Shown here piece after piece: positions 1 to 6,180 of a DNA stretch of 10,059 bases (position 1 is its first letter; each line of letters starts with the position of its first letter). The notes beneath the pieces are model-generated. The model was not told the origin of the DNA. It ran no database searches and saw only the letters and a list, made by a program, of their open reading frames with translations. Both the position numbers and the translations under genes were made by a program. Source of the DNA: an uncultured Flavobacteriales bacterium (GTDB lineage: Bacteria > Bacteroidota > Bacteroidia > Flavobacteriales_E > Vicingaceae); contig CAJXRL010000079.1 of the NCBI GenBank assembly GCA_913059105.1, positions 1 to 10,059 on the forward strand, given 5' to 3'.

Positions 1-48
1 CGAGATTTCTGCCTGTCTCGTGGGCTCGGAGATGTGTATAAGAGACAG
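1..48 (+). other. Nextera i7 sequencing adapter (contaminant)
   Basis: The first six bases, CGAGAT, are the end of the Illumina P7 primer. Bases 7-14 (TTCTGCCT) fill the i7 index slot and are the reverse complement of AGGCAGAA, the N703 index. Bases 15-29 (GTCTCGTGGGCTCGG) are the Nextera read-2 adapter, and bases 30-48 (AGATGTGTATAAGAGACAG) are the 19-bp Tn5 mosaic end. Biological sequence starts at base 49. The minus-strand reading frame of the DUF4159 gene runs on through this adapter and gives the artefact peptide CLLYTSPSPRD, which is not part of any protein. Confidence 0.99.
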
Positions 49-656
49 GCCTTTAGTCGAGTAGCTTCTGAGTCTTTGTGGATTTCAGCATCTTCCCAGC
101 CGTCACCTAAGTCGCTTTCTGAGCTGTAAAAAAGTACCAAACGGCCTTCTTTTATTATTCCTAATCCAACGGGTGGTTTGCCATCGTGTTCATGAATTTT
201 TGGTAACCCATTATTGAAATCAAATTTTTGATGATAGATAGGATGATCGAATGGAATTTCAATCAACTCTTCATTTGGAAATATTTTTTTTATTTCTCTT
301 TGAATGAATTGATCCATTCCGTAATTGTCATCAATGTGTAAGAAGCCACCAGCCGATAAATAGCTTCTTAAATTTTCGGCTTCTTCTAAGTTGAACACTA
401 CATTCCCATGTCCTGTCATGTGTACAAAAGGATAGTCGAACAACTCTGTGCTCGAAGGCTCAACAATGGCTTGCTCTTTTTTGATAGTTGTATTTAAATT
501 ACTGTTGCAGAAATCAATAAGGTTGGGCAAAGAGGTTTCTAAATTGGAATACCAATCGCCTCCACCATTGTATTTTAAAATGGCAATTTGAAAATTCCCA
601 TTCTGTGCTACGCCAGTAAATGGGATTATTAGTAAGAGAAAAAATAATTTACGCAT
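49..656 (-). CDS. DUF4159 domain secreted protein, C-terminus cut by contig edge
   Basis: Translation from ATG at 656 gives 202 genuine residues before the adapter. The N-terminus MRKLFFLLLIIPFTGVAQNG is a signal peptide (basic start, hydrophobic core, likely cut at VA/Q), so the mature protein is exported. The rest looks like a DUF4159 protein: an opening ILKYNGGGDWY near residues 26-36, the central MTGHGNVVF near 80-88, and SAGGFLHIDDNYGMDQFI near 101-118, followed by a gluconate-like FDHPIY and a GDGWED stretch near 185-190. DUF4159 has no firm biochemical role; it has a flavodoxin/GATase-like look, which is family knowledge and not shown here. The start codon lies inside the end of rsmE (8-bp overlap), so the two are probably translated together. 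Judging by usual family length, perhaps 15-20 residues are missing. Confidence 0.85.
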
Positions 657-1347
657 TCAATACATGTATGGTGTGACAGGCAACAATAGCCGCCGTTTCA
701 GTTCTTAATCGACTTTCTCCAAGAGCAATTGGCTCAAAGCCATGTTGCATCGCTAATTCAACTTCTTCTTTGCTAAAATCCCCCTCAGGTCCAATCAAAA
801 GTAAGGCTTTCTCTCCTTTTTTATAGCTTTCGTTTAAGCTCTTTTTGGGTAGTTCATCGTAACAGTGGCAGATAAATTTCCTTCCATCAAAGTCTTTAGC
901 TATAAACTGTTTGAATTTTTCTAAATCACTCAATAGTGGCAGTTTGGTTTTGTATGACTGCTTCATGGCGCTTACCAAAATTCGCTCTTGTCGGTCTTTC
1001 TTCAGTATTTTTCGTTCAGAATGAAAGCTAACAATAGGGTGAATGGCATCGATTCCAATTTCTGTCGTTTTTTCTAAAAACCACTCCCATCGGTTGAGGT
1101 TTTTGGTCGGGGCCGCAGCAATTTCAATTCCGTAGGTTTCATTTACCAAGTCCTTTTCTAAAATGCTGAGTTGAGTAGCCTTTTGGTGAGCTAAATTAAT
1201 AGAGCAGAGGTAACGAGTTCCTTTTCCGTCAATGACATGAACTTTTTCGCCCATTTCAAGGCGCAACACTTTTGCCAGGTGCTTCGACTCTTCGTTGTCG
1301 AGGGTAATCGTATTGTTTGAAATGCTGGTAGAATAGAATAAGTGCAT
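649..1347 (-). CDS. rsmE: 16S rRNA (uracil(1498)-N(3))-methyltransferase RsmE
   Basis: The 232-residue protein has the normal RsmE length and layout. RsmE transfers a methyl group from S-adenosylmethionine to N3 of U1498 in 16S rRNA, in the cytoplasm. Residues 1-70 form the PUA-like RNA-binding part. Residues about 73-230 form the SPOUT methyltransferase, with EKTTEIGIDAIHP near 92-104, the SAM-binding loop LLIGPEGDFS near 183-192, and the knot motif LGESRLRTETAA at 209-220. All family hallmarks are present and nothing looks broken. The start lies one base after the stop of the upstream membrane-protein gene, and the 3' end overlaps the DUF4159 start by 8 bp. It is therefore the middle gene of a compact leftward operon, probably transcribed from the 1820-1873 gap. 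Confidence 0.96.
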   Translation of the reverse strand: MHLFYSTSISNNTITLDNEESKHLAKVLRLEMGEKVHVIDGKGTRYLCSINLAHQKATQLSILEKDLVNETYGIEIAAAPTKNLNRWEWFLEKTTEIGIDAIHPIVSFHSERKILKKDRQERILVSAMKQSYKTKLPLLSDLEKFKQFIAKDFDGRKFICHCYDELPKKSLNESYKKGEKALLLIGPEGDFSKEEVELAMQHGFEPIALGESRLRTETAAIVACHTIHVLNA

Positions 1348-1348
1348 T

Positions 1349-1819
1349 TTACTGAATTAGATTTTTATAAGATGCGACGATTTCTTTCGCTTCTTCAAAT
1401 TTTTGGGTACCAATCATGCGGCTTCTTCCATCAGAGGTTTGAATTTTAATGCCTTTGTTTCCTTTAACACTAAAAGCTTTTCCTTTTCGAGAAATTCTTA
1501 ATCCCCAACCACCATATTCTGAAATCGGATTGTATTCTACCACTTCTGCGCTATACATTTCTTCCCAAGTATAGCTCACTTTTTTTAGGTGAAAGGGAAA
1601 CATTTTAATGTGAATTCCACGTTCATCAATTCGAGTAGATAATTTAATAGAAAATAAAAAGACAACAATAAAAGCAAGAACTCCAAAGGAAATCAAGAAT
1701 TCTCGGTTGACTTCAACGGGATATCGTTGGTAGATAAATATTCCAACCAAAGCGACCATGCCAAGCCACAACCACCATTGGTTAAAGCGTTGATTCTCTT
1801 CAAAAATTCTTTTGCTCAT
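1349..1819 (-). CDS. Small two-helix membrane protein, DUF6141-like
   Basis: This 156-residue protein has two predicted membrane helices, about residues 14-32 (rich in W, L, G and V) and 41-58. A soluble C-terminal domain of about 95 residues follows. That domain begins TRIDERGIHIKMFPFHLKK and carries YTWEEMYSAEVVEYNPISEY, GGWGLRISRKG and a final GTQKFEEAKEIV. The alternating strands ending in a helix suggest a bacterial PH-like fold. The EYGGWG motif and overall layout recall proteins annotated DUF6141; that name is from memory and tentative. The function is unknown. It is the first gene of the leftward operon with rsmE and the DUF4159 gene, one base from rsmE. No key residues can be judged because no catalytic role is known. 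Confidence 0.75.
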   Translation of the reverse strand: MSKRIFEENQRFNQWWLWLGMVALVGIFIYQRYPVEVNREFLISFGVLAFIVVFLFSIKLSTRIDERGIHIKMFPFHLKKVSYTWEEMYSAEVVEYNPISEYGGWGLRISRKGKAFSVKGNKGIKIQTSDGRSRMIGTQKFEEAKEIVASYKNLIQ

Positions 1820-1858
1820 TGGTTATTTTATTTGAATTCGAATATACCTAATTTAGCG

Positions 1859-1866
1859 CAAAACTA
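1859..1866 (-). promoter_or_regulatory. Candidate Bacteroidota -7 box for the rsmE operon
   Basis: On the minus strand the eight bases read TAGTTTTG, an exact match to the Bacteroidota consensus TAnnTTTG. It ends 39 bases before the ATG at 1819, which would give a leader of about 30 bases. No TTG at the expected 19-21 base spacing (-33 element) is visible, so support comes only from the single box and its position. A clear promoter for the divergent biotin carboxylase gene could not be found in the same 54-bp gap. Confidence 0.35.
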
Positions 1867-1873
1867 TGACGAG

Positions 1874-3352
1874 ATGAATAAGATTTTGATTGCCAATAGA
1901 GGAGAAATTGCATTACGGATTATGCGTACTGCCAAGGAAATGGGAATTGCTACAGTTGCCATTTATTCTGAAGCCGATAGAAACGCTTTGTTTGTGCGTT
2001 ATGCAGACGAAGCCGTTTGTGTGGGTCCACCTCCTTCGTCAGAGTCTTATTTACGAGGAGATCACATTATAGAATTGAGTAAAGAAATGAATGTAGATGC
2101 CATTCATCCTGGTTATGGTTTCCTTTCTGAAAATGCTGATTTTGCCCGTAAGGTAAGTCAAGCTGGCATTACTTTAATTGGTCCTTCGCCTGAAGCCATG
2201 GAGGTAATGGGAAGCAAGTTGGCCGCAAAAGCAGCCGTTAAAAAGTACGACATACCATTGGTTCCTGGAACGGATGAAGCAGTTACAGATGTTGCAGAAG
2301 CTGAAAAGATTGCACAAGAAGTTGGCTTTCCAATTTTGGTGAAAGCAAGTGCCGGTGGTGGTGGAAAAGGAATGCGAGTTGTAGAGAAAGTAGAAGATTT
2401 TAGAGAACAAATGGATCGTGCAGTTTCTGAAGCCATCTCTTCTTTTGGAGATGGAGCAGTTTTTATTGAGCGTTATGTCGGTTCACCTCGTCATATTGAA
2501 ATTCAAATTTTAGCTGATACTCACGGGAATGTTGTCTATTTGTTTGAAAGAGAATGTTCTATTCAGCGGAGGCATCAAAAGGTAATTGAAGAAGCACCGT
2601 CTGCAGTTTTAACACCCGAAATGAGAAAGAAGATGGGAGAAGCTGCCGTGTTGGTCTCAAAATCTTGCAATTATGTAGGAGCGGGTACAGTTGAGTTTTT
2701 ATTGGATGAAAATTTAGATTTCTTTTTCTTAGAAATGAATACTAGGTTGCAAGTAGAGCATCCAGTTACGGAGCAAATTACAGGAATAGATTTAGTGAGA
2801 GAGCAAATTAATGTTGCTCGGGGAGAGAAGTTAAGTTTTACCCAAGAAGATTTGAAAATTCAAGGTCATTCGTTTGAAGTTAGGGTATATGCTGAAGATC
2901 CGATGAATAACTTTTTACCGGATATTGGAACATTAGAAACCTATGTTCGTCCGCAAGGACTTGGAGTTAGAGTGGATGATGGCTTTGAAGAAGGTATGGC
3001 GATTCCAATCTATTACGATCCGATGATTGCCAAGTTGGTAACGTTTGGGAAAGATAGAGAAACTGCAAGACAGCGAATGTTGAGAGCAATTGATGAGTTT
3101 GAAATAAAAGGAGTAAAAACAACGATGGATTTTTGCCGATTTACATTGGAACACGAAGCTTTTATTTCAGGGAATTTTGATACCAATTTTGTAAAAGACC
3201 ATTTTAAGCCAGAGTATTTGGAAAGTAAAAAAGACGATGAACAAGAAATCGCTGCATTGGTGGCAGCAAGTTTGGTAGGAAATTCAAAATCTTCATCAAC
3301 CGAAACAATTGCAACGGTTTCAAAATCGAATTGGAAAGCGAATAGAATGTGA
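1874..3352 (+). CDS. accC: Biotin carboxylase subunit of an acyl-CoA carboxylase
   Basis: The ATG at 1874 starts MNKILIANRGEIALRIM, the standard biotin carboxylase N-terminus. The frame stays open upstream but would run into the divergent gene, so I reject the longer form. The 492-residue product carries the ATP-grasp domain: glycine loop KASAGGGGKGMR at 157-168, RRHQKVIEE from 232, the metal ligands E274 and E287, and EMNTRLQVEHPVTE with E295 as catalytic acid. The enzyme uses ATP and bicarbonate to carboxylate the biotin of a carrier protein. It exceeds the 450-residue E. coli AccC by a low-complexity C-terminal tail (about 452-492), as in Bacteroidota acyl-CoA (propionyl or acetyl) carboxylases, so the true acyl substrate is uncertain. 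No carrier or carboxyltransferase gene lies nearby. No recognisable ribosome binding site precedes it. Confidence 0.92.
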   Translation: MNKILIANRGEIALRIMRTAKEMGIATVAIYSEADRNALFVRYADEAVCVGPPPSSESYLRGDHIIELSKEMNVDAIHPGYGFLSENADFARKVSQAGITLIGPSPEAMEVMGSKLAAKAAVKKYDIPLVPGTDEAVTDVAEAEKIAQEVGFPILVKASAGGGGKGMRVVEKVEDFREQMDRAVSEAISSFGDGAVFIERYVGSPRHIEIQILADTHGNVVYLFERECSIQRRHQKVIEEAPSAVLTPEMRKKMGEAAVLVSKSCNYVGAGTVEFLLDENLDFFFLEMNTRLQVEHPVTEQITGIDLVREQINVARGEKLSFTQEDLKIQGHSFEVRVYAEDPMNNFLPDIGTLETYVRPQGLGVRVDDGFEEGMAIPIYYDPMIAKLVTFGKDRETARQRMLRAIDEFEIKGVKTTMDFCRFTLEHEAFISGNFDTNFVKDHFKPEYLESKKDDEQEIAALVAASLVGNSKSSSTETIATVSKSNWKANRM

Positions 3353-3380
3353 CTTTTATTCTAATTAAAGCTTGAATACT

Positions 3381-3452
3381 ATGAAATGTTTGATATCTGC
3401 TTTTTTAGTTGCGTTTTCATTTGTTTACGTTCAAAATCAATATGATATCTAA
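3381..3452 (+). CDS. 23-codon ORF, isolated signal peptide (possible gene remnant)
   Basis: ATG at 3381, 28 bases after the biotin carboxylase stop, opens a frame reading MKCLISAFLVAFSFVYVQNQ followed by YDI and TAA. It has the basic start, hydrophobic core and small-residue/Q end typical of Bacteroidota signal peptides, but translation stops just after the expected cleavage region. It may be the first part of a secreted protein cut off by a deletion, a tiny peptide, or chance. Family assignment is impossible at this length. Confidence 0.3.
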   Translation: MKCLISAFLVAFSFVYVQNQYDI

Positions 3453-3670
3453 ATAATAGTAAAAGAGATACCACACTCTTTTGGTTGTAAAATTGAATAA
3501 GGCTTACAAAAAGTACAGGAATGTTCTAATCTTAAAATGAGCATATAGGATTTCTGTTAATTTTACATGGCAGCTAGCAAAAACTTTGTAATTATCCATT
3601 TCCATATTTGATTGAGAATTGTATGCAAGCGTGCTTTCACATTCAACAATACTTTATTCGAATCTTTTGA

Positions 3671-3687
3671 AAACAAACTATTTGTTT
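3671..3687. repeat. Perfect 7-bp inverted repeat with 3-base loop
   Basis: AAACAAA, the spacer CTA, and TTTGTTT form a perfect hairpin of only weak A-T pairs, apart from one G-C pair per arm. Its loop is the TAG stop codon of the minus-strand transposase-like frame. It may be a weak transcription end or the border of a lost element; in AT-rich DNA it may also be chance. Confidence 0.35.
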
Positions 3688-3758
3688 AGTTGAAAGGTAA
3701 ATAGTTCATTAATAGTGCGTTTTAGATTGTAGGCAACACATTGCCATTTAGTCGGTGT
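3678..3758 (-). pseudogene. Possible transposase C-terminal remnant
   Basis: On the minus strand 26 codons sit between two in-frame stops and read TPTKWQCVAYNLKRTINELF and then TFQLNK. The W-x-C-x-AYNLKR pattern near a C-terminus recalls the end of DDE transposases of IS4/IS5/IS1182-like elements, where a conserved aliphatic-AYN-(L/I)-(K/R)-R motif closes the protein. There is no start codon, no catalytic domain and no clear terminal inverted repeat. If real, it is only the tail of a deleted insertion sequence. The match is from pattern memory, without an alignment. Confidence 0.3.
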
Positions 3759-3760
3759 CT
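3732..3760 (+). promoter_or_regulatory. Weak ECF-type promoter candidate upstream of the VWA gene
   Basis: GGCAAC (3732-3737) and GTGTCT (3755-3760) are separated by 17 bases and lie about 50 bases before the VWA start. An AAC upstream and GTC downstream are the general marks of ECF sigma promoters, but here AAC and GTC are 19 bases apart, longer than usual. GGCAA also forms a small hairpin with TTGCC (3741-3745). The boxes overlap the possible transposase remnant, which lowers confidence. Confidence 0.2.
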
Positions 3761-3811
3761 ATTAAGTAAGCATTTGGCGCTATTGCCACAGCACTTTTAA
3801 AACCCAACGCT

Positions 3812-6001
3812 ATGAAAAAGTTAACGTTATTTTTAGCAATACTAATTAGTTGTACCCAACTGCAAGCACAAGTTCAACCAAAAGGAATATTGAAAGGGAA
3901 AATACTTTCAGTTAATTCTGGGGAACCAATAGCATACGTTCAGGTATTTGTTTCAAAAGACACTAGCAACCTGATTAGAACTACATCTAACTGGGATGGC
4001 TCTTATCATTTTAACGATTTAGATTCAGGGTTTTGGAATGTTGGTTTTTTAGCACAAGGCTATGAATATAAGGAGTTAAAACAGATTAAAATTTTAGAAT
4101 CCAAAGCAATAGTTCTGAACATCACTTTATCCATTGGCAACGGAATTCACGGCTCAACGGGAGTCAGACCAGATTACCTTCAACCCATAATGGTTTCAGA
4201 TAAGACTGCTAATACAGGCTATTCTGTAACTCATGTACAACAGATGGCAGTGCGTTCTGTTGCGGATATTACAAAAGTAGCTGGAAATGGAATTATCTCA
4301 CGAGATAATGGTTCAGGACAAAATAATGTTAGAGGTCAGAGAAGTGCTAGTTCTGTTACTTTTATAGATGGCGTAAAGGTGATAGGTAGCACGAGTTTAC
4401 CAAAGTCCGCAATTGAAGAAGTTAGCGTTCAAACTGGGGGTGTTTCTGCTCAATACGAAAATGCTTCCGCACCTGGGGTTAGCGAAGTCCGAATTTTTAA
4501 CACAACTTCAAGAAGTTCTGCGAGAAAAGTTAGAGCGGTAAAGCCAGTTCCAGTTGAGATTTATGCCGAACCTGTTGAGCAGGTGATGTATTTCGAGAAT
4601 GAGTTGTACCAAGAAATTGCTGACAATGAATTCGAATCACCAAAGCAAACACCTTTATCTACTTTTAGCATAGATGTTGACAAAGCTTCTTACGCAAATA
4701 CACGTAGGTTTTTAAATGAAGGAATGCTGCCTCCTAGCAATGCTGTTCGCATTGAAGAGTTGATAAATTACTTTAATTATGACTATCCTCAACCAGAAGG
4801 GGAACATCCTTTCTCCATTACTACTGAGCTAACCACTTGTCCGTGGAATGAGAATCGTCAGCTGGCTTTGATTGGAATTCAAGGAGAAACGATAGATATG
4901 GAGCAAGCGCCTAAAAGCAATTTAGTTTTTTTGTTGGATGTTTCAGGATCAATGGGTAGTCCGAATAAATTAGGCTTGCTGAAAAAAGGTTTGACCATGC
5001 TAATTGAGCAATTAAGAGAAGAGGATCGAATTGCGATTGTTGTATACGCGGGAGCAGCAGGAGTCGTATTGAAGTCTACAAGTGGGAATAAAAAGCATGA
5101 AATTAAACGGGTTTTGAATCGATTGTCTGCGGGAGGTTCTACTGCCGGTGGTGCTGGAATTAAATTGGCGTATAAAATAGCCGAAGATAATTTTATTAAA
5201 GGTGGGAACAACCGAATATTATTGGCTACCGACGGAGATTTTAATGTTGGAACGAGTAGTCAAGAAGCGTTGGTTAAACTGATTGAAAAGAAGAGAGAAG
5301 GAGGAGTATTTCTATCCGTTCTAGGTTTTGGCGATGGCAACCTTCAAGATTACAAAATGGAACAAATTGCGGATAAAGGAAACGGTAATTACAGTTACAT
5401 TGATAATATTTTGGAGGCCAAAAAGGTATTGGTTAGCGAAATGGGCGGAACGTTATTCACCATCGCTAAAGATGTAAAAGTACAGGCAGAATTTAATCCT
5501 GCAAAAGTTAAAGCCTACCGCTTAATAGGTTATGTAAATAGAGCATTGGCAGCTGAAGACTTTAATGATGACACAAAGGATGCCGGGGAATTAGGAGCTG
5601 GTCATACAGTTACCGTATTGTATGAGATTGTACCTGTTGGGTCGGAAGAAAAAATTAAGGACATTGATGAGCTAAAATATCAAAAAGAGAAGGATATAGA
5701 TTCCTTGTCAGATGAATTATTGACAGTTAAGTTTCGATATAAGCAACCGGATGGGGAGAAATCGATATTGTTAACCAAGACTATGAAGGATGAGGTAATT
5801 GAGTTAGAGAATGCTTCACATAACCTTCAATTTTCTGCAGCGGTTGCGTCTTTTGGAATGAAACTTCGCCAGTCTACAAGTGTGAATGATTTGGACTTCA
5901 AAGACATATTGGAAATTGCTAAAATGGCGAAAGGTTTGGATGAGAATGGATATAGAGCCGAGTTCTTAAGGTTAGTGGAAACCGCTGAGTTAATAAAGTA
6001 A
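3812..6001 (+). CDS. YfbK-like von Willebrand A protein with CarboxypepD_reg-like and TonB-plug-like N-terminus
   Basis: The 729-residue exported protein starts with a signal peptide (1-20, MKKLTLFLAILISCTQLQAQ). LISC at 11-14 could also serve as a lipobox. Residues about 25-107 resemble a CarboxypepD_reg-like β-sandwich (GKILSVNSGEPIAYVQVFV; NWDGSYHFNDLDSGFW). Residues about 135-230 resemble a TonB-receptor plug: NNVRGQRSASSVTFIDGVKV, then IEEVSVQTGGVSAQYE. Next come a YfbK-type VWA N-terminal region (258-345) and the VWA domain (about 369-545) with a complete metal site: DVSGS at 376-380, T444 in GGSTAGGAG, D474 in ATDGD. A DUF3520-like tail follows (555-729, with FNPAKVKAYRLIGY). No β-barrel is present. 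The likely role is metal-dependent protein binding at the cell envelope; partners are unknown. It stands alone between the decayed gap and a terminator. Confidence 0.9.
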   Translation: MKKLTLFLAILISCTQLQAQVQPKGILKGKILSVNSGEPIAYVQVFVSKDTSNLIRTTSNWDGSYHFNDLDSGFWNVGFLAQGYEYKELKQIKILESKAIVLNITLSIGNGIHGSTGVRPDYLQPIMVSDKTANTGYSVTHVQQMAVRSVADITKVAGNGIISRDNGSGQNNVRGQRSASSVTFIDGVKVIGSTSLPKSAIEEVSVQTGGVSAQYENASAPGVSEVRIFNTTSRSSARKVRAVKPVPVEIYAEPVEQVMYFENELYQEIADNEFESPKQTPLSTFSIDVDKASYANTRRFLNEGMLPPSNAVRIEELINYFNYDYPQPEGEHPFSITTELTTCPWNENRQLALIGIQGETIDMEQAPKSNLVFLLDVSGSMGSPNKLGLLKKGLTMLIEQLREEDRIAIVVYAGAAGVVLKSTSGNKKHEIKRVLNRLSAGGSTAGGAGIKLAYKIAEDNFIKGGNNRILLATDGDFNVGTSSQEALVKLIEKKREGGVFLSVLGFGDGNLQDYKMEQIADKGNGNYSYIDNILEAKKVLVSEMGGTLFTIAKDVKVQAEFNPAKVKAYRLIGYVNRALAAEDFNDDTKDAGELGAGHTVTVLYEIVPVGSEEKIKDIDELKYQKEKDIDSLSDELLTVKFRYKQPDGEKSILLTKTMKDEVIELENASHNLQFSAAVASFGMKLRQSTSVNDLDFKDILEIAKMAKGLDENGYRAEFLRLVETAELIK

Positions 6002-6040
6002 AAATAATATGCTTTATAATTAATTATTTTTTAAACTCAA

Positions 6041-6067
6041 GGCAACCATTTATGAATTATAGTGTCT
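6041..6067 (+). promoter_or_regulatory. ECF sigma-type promoter candidate, no gene downstream
   Basis: GGCAACC (6041-6047) is followed after 16 bases by GTCT (6064-6067), so AAC and GTC are 17 bases apart. This fits the general ECF layout of a -35 element with AAC and a -10 element with GTC. The box points rightward into about 110 bases that end in the hairpin terminator, with no normal gene between. Bacteroidota ECF promoters often carry such boxes before sigma-factor genes, so this could be a relic of one. Which sigma factor would use it is unknown. Confidence 0.3.
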
Positions 6068-6180
6068 TTACAACAGAAGAGTGAAATATCTTCTAAAAGG
6101 ATGGTTAATCCTGGTTAATAAAATAGTTGGTTTACAAAAAGCCCTTTTGGTCATCTAGCGATGGCGGAAAGGGCTTTTTT
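6068..6180 (+). ncRNA. Possible short transcript between ECF-like box and terminator
   Basis: If the box at 6041-6067 is active, transcription would start near 6075 and end in the strong hairpin at 6136-6180, giving an RNA of roughly 105 bases. The stretch contains the direct repeat GGTTAAT-CCT-GGTTAAT (about 6103-6119) and a 25-codon GTG-started frame from 6083 that ends inside the terminator loop and resembles no known protein. There is no direct evidence of expression; it may only be trailer sequence of the VWA transcript. Confidence 0.18.
6136..6180. terminator. Bidirectional Rho-independent terminator
   Basis: AAAAAGCCCTTT (6136-6147) pairs perfectly with AAAGGGCTTTTT (6168-6179). A second small stem, CATC/GATG around the loop TAGC (6152-6163), sits inside the main loop. 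The plus strand ends in a T run (6175-6180) and the minus strand in TTTTTGT, so the same hairpin can stop both the rightward VWA transcript and the leftward lgt operon. The right arm reaches the stop codon of the inositol-monophosphatase gene (6179-6181). Confidence 0.88.

Larger units (their letters stand above)
3353..3811. other. 459-bp gap without an intact gene
   Basis: Between the biotin carboxylase stop and the VWA start no frame of normal gene length exists on either strand. The stretch holds a 23-codon ORF starting like a signal peptide (3381-3452), a minus-strand frame resembling a transposase C-terminus (3678-3758), a short perfect inverted repeat (3671-3687) and a box pair GGCAAC/GTGTCT (3732-3760). 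Bases 3453-3670 show nothing I can name beyond stop-rich AT sequence. Together this looks like a scar of decayed genes plus the regulatory region of the VWA gene. No strong terminator for the biotin carboxylase gene is visible. Confidence 0.7.

Noticed and set aside
30..48. Natural Tn5/IS50 end or transposon boundary
   Set aside because: The mosaic end is joined to Illumina adapter and index bases, so it comes from library preparation and not from a genomic transposon.
1727..1873. Longer N-terminus for the biotin carboxylase (49 extra residues)
   Set aside because: It overlaps the divergent membrane-protein gene and matches no biotin carboxylase; the family N-terminus begins exactly at the ATG at 1874.
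2158..2436. Antisense and alternate-frame ORFs inside the biotin carboxylase gene (also at 1890-2072, 2174-2410, 2933-3154)
   Set aside because: They lie opposite or across a strongly conserved coding frame and show no domain pattern; they are by-products of that gene's codons.
3391..3450. Direct repeat TGATATCT at 3391 and 3443
   Set aside because: Eight AT-rich bases repeated once in a short gap are easily chance, and nothing links the copies.
3543..3600. Minus-strand frames of about 30-45 codons in the gene-poor gap
   Set aside because: No domain pattern, no conserved motif and competing frames of similar length; they cannot be told from random open stretches.
4879..5211. Antisense ORF of 110 codons within the VWA gene
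   Set aside because: It lies opposite the conserved VWA metal-site region and has no recognisable motif.
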